Source: Polaromonas sp. (GTDB lineage: Bacteria > Pseudomonadota > Gammaproteobacteria > Burkholderiales > Burkholderiaceae_C). Taken from it: a stretch of DNA of 6,981 nt. Position numbers and translations under genes: made by a program. Location: assembly GCA_026786065.1 (NCBI GenBank), contig JAJAYS010000110.1, positions 1-6,981 of the forward strand. The letters are read 5' to 3'. Positions 5,717 to 6,981 of the stretch are shown here, in pieces (position 1 is the stretch's first letter; every line of letters begins with the position of its first letter). The notes under the pieces are model-generated. The model was not told the origin of the DNA. It saw only the letters and a program-made list of their open reading frames with translations, and ran no database searches.

Positions 5717-6981
5717 GCCCCCACGACGCCCAAAGCCGTTCGCCCGCCCAGCCACCTTACCAGGCGGATCCCCGCATGGATGCAGACGCAGAACAAGGCG
5801 GCGACGCGCCTGCCAGCGAACTGAGCGTGATCGGGCGCAGCGCAGAAGCCGAAGTCGATCCGGCCCACGACTGGCTCGTCGTGGCTTACCACGAAGCCCA
5901 GACGCTGGACGCGCGGCGGCCCGGCGCGCGAGTGCGGCGCGCCGTGCATGCCCAAGCCATTCGGCTGGCGCCCGCATCGGCCAGCGGGTCGCCGACTGCG
6001 CAAAAAAGCTCGGGCCGCGTCGCTGCCAACGGCCCAAGCTGGAAAGTGCCTGCCCTGGCTGGCCTCCTCCTGGTGAGCGGCGTGGCCAGTTGGGGCTTGC
6101 TGCGCTCCGATCAAAGCGGGCTTGAAGCGCTGGCGCGCCGGGCCGGGTTCAACCCGCAAACGCCGGTAACGGTGGAGGTGACGGTGGCGGATTCGGGGCT
6201 GCGCACGGCCCCAGCGGCTACGCCTGCAGCGCCCCCAACGCCACCCGAGCTACCGGCGATGCGAGCCGGCGGCACTGCGGCGCCCGCGTCCCCACCGACG
6301 CAAGCCGACGGTAGCGACAGCGCCTCTGCGCTGCGGGCCGTTACCGGCGCGCAGCCCGCCGTGCAGGCTGCACCCGCTGCCCCCGCTCCCGCCACTCCGG
6401 TACCGACCGCACCCGCTGCTGCGCCGGTTGCTCCGGCAGCCGCTGCTGCAATAACTGCTGCGGCCTCACCTGCTGCAACCACTGCGCCCGTTGCTCCGGC
6501 AGCCACTGCTGCAACGGCGGCTGCGGCCTCACCTGCTGCAACCACCGCTGCGCTGGCACCGCTCCTGGCTGCGGCGCCCCGCCCGGCTTCGGTGTCCACA
6601 GCGGTGGCGGCTGTCACGGCCGGTGGCGCCACCACCGGAAACACCGCCAAGGTGGCGCCAGCGGATCCAGCGCCCGAGCGAGCCCCGCCCCGCATCGCCG
6701 CCGTGACGGCCGAGCCGCCGGTCAGCGCCGCCCCGGCCCGTTCGCTGCCTCGGGCAAGCACCGGTCCAGCGACGGTAAATTCTGGAGCCACATTGCGCAG
6801 CCCTGACAGTCTGCCGTCGCCAGCGGACACACGCCGCAGCGCGGCAGCGCCGGCAGCGGTGTTGCCCAGGTTGCCGACCGTGCGTCGCGCTGGCGACGAG
6901 AGCCTCGCCGCAGCCGCGTCGCCCACCCGGCCGACGGCACCCCCTCCCGGGTCAGCGCGGGCTGCCGTCATCGCCGATGCC
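5713..6981 (+). CDS. Single-pass membrane protein with long Ala/Pro-rich tail; candidate anti-sigma factor (runs off window)
   Basis: An uninterrupted frame of 423 codons with no stop before the right edge. The ATG lies in the sigma gene's ATGA stop overlap, which fixes the start and implies coupled translation. Residues 1-111 are hydrophilic and predicted cytoplasmic, with a possible helical core DWLVVAYHEAQTLDARRPG followed by a basic helix (about 53-86). One membrane segment lies at about 112-130 (ALAGLLLVSGVASWGLL), followed by Arg131. The remainder, 290 residues or more, is predicted periplasmic and dominated by Ala, Pro, Thr and Ser, with dispersed Arg and an internal 21-residue repeat (239-259, 260-280). 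There is no Cys in the visible protein, so no zinc-binding anti-sigma motif. The gene order sigma then membrane protein suggests an anti-sigma or sigma-control role. That is inference from context; I do not recognise the family. The C-terminus is unseen and may hold a folded domain. Confidence 0.75.
   Translation, partial: MSPHDAQSRSPAQPPYQADPRMDADAEQGGDAPASELSVIGRSAEAEVDPAHDWLVVAYHEAQTLDARRPGARVRRAVHAQAIRLAPASASGSPTAQKSSGRVAANGPSWKVPALAGLLLVSGVASWGLLRSDQSGLEALARRAGFNPQTPVTVEVTVADSGLRTAPAATPAAPPTPPELPAMRAGGTAAPASPPTQADGSDSASALRAVTGAQPAVQAAPAAPAPATPVPTAPAAAPVAPAAAAAITAAASPAATTAPVAPAATAATAAAASPAATTAALAPLLAAAPRPASVSTAVAAVTAGGATTGNTAKVAPADPAPERAPPRIAAVTAEPPVSAAPARSLPRASTGPATVNSGATLRSPDSLPSPADTRRSAAAPAAVLPRLPTVRRAGDESLAAAASPTRPTAPPPGSARAAVIADA
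6427..6552 (+). repeat. Tandem 63-bp in-frame duplication in the Ala/Pro-rich tail
   Basis: Two adjacent 63-bp units (6427-6489 and 6490-6552) align with about 54 of 63 identical bases counted by hand. They include a 26-bp exact match (6457-6482 and 6520-6545). Each encodes 21 residues beginning VAPAA and containing AAASPAATTA. The length is a multiple of three, so the frame is kept. Preservation at DNA level, rather than only in composition, points to a duplication event rather than chance from Ala/Pro codon bias. Confidence 0.8.

Noticed and set aside
5369..6037. Minus-strand open frame of 222 codons across the sigma/membrane-protein junction
   Set aside because: Arg-rich antisense translation without a domain; the plus-strand genes explain the region.
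6111..6971. Minus-strand open frame of 286 codons opposite the Ala/Pro-rich gene
   Set aside because: It is antisense to a coupled plus-strand gene. Its Ala/Gly/Val-rich low-complexity translation is what reversed Ala/Pro codons give, and no domain or ribosome binding site is seen.

Overview
The window is a compact, GC-rich (roughly two-thirds G+C by eye) piece of chromosome. I infer a betaproteobacterium of the order Burkholderiales, probably Comamonadaceae or a close relative. The reasons are the gene order cysS / small secreted TPR protein / secreted cyclophilin / cytosolic cyclophilin / lpxH, the MtfA-type peptidase, and protein sequences that resemble that group as I remember it. No database search was possible. 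I see no tRNA, rRNA, CRISPR array, insertion sequence or integrase.

Layout. Positions 1-743 (minus strand) hold the N-terminal 247 codons of cysteinyl-tRNA synthetase, cut by the window edge. A divergent region of about 330 bp (744-1077) separates it from a rightward block. That block contains a secreted tetratricopeptide-repeat protein (1078-1644), a periplasmic peptidyl-prolyl isomerase (ppiA, 1831-2571), its cytosolic paralogue (ppiB, 2612-3118), the lipid A enzyme LpxH (3125-3964), an M90-family zinc peptidase related to MtfA (4048-4848), a diverged ECF-type sigma factor (4982-5716), and a Cys-free single-pass membrane protein with a very long Ala/Pro-rich tail (5713 to beyond 6981). The last gene starts inside the stop codon of the sigma gene (ATGA overlap) and runs off the right edge.

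How the genes fit together. ppiA, ppiB and lpxH are closely spaced (40 and 6 bp gaps) and probably share a transcript. All concern protein folding or outer-membrane lipid synthesis, but this is ordinary housekeeping synteny. The least explained part is the right end. A translationally coupled pair combines a sigma factor that has extra low-complexity insertions with a membrane protein built as cytoplasmic N-terminus, one membrane segment and an extended disordered periplasmic tail. That is the layout of an ECF sigma/anti-sigma pair, although the N-terminal domain lacks a zinc-binding anti-sigma motif. The tail contains a recent-looking 63-bp in-frame tandem duplication.
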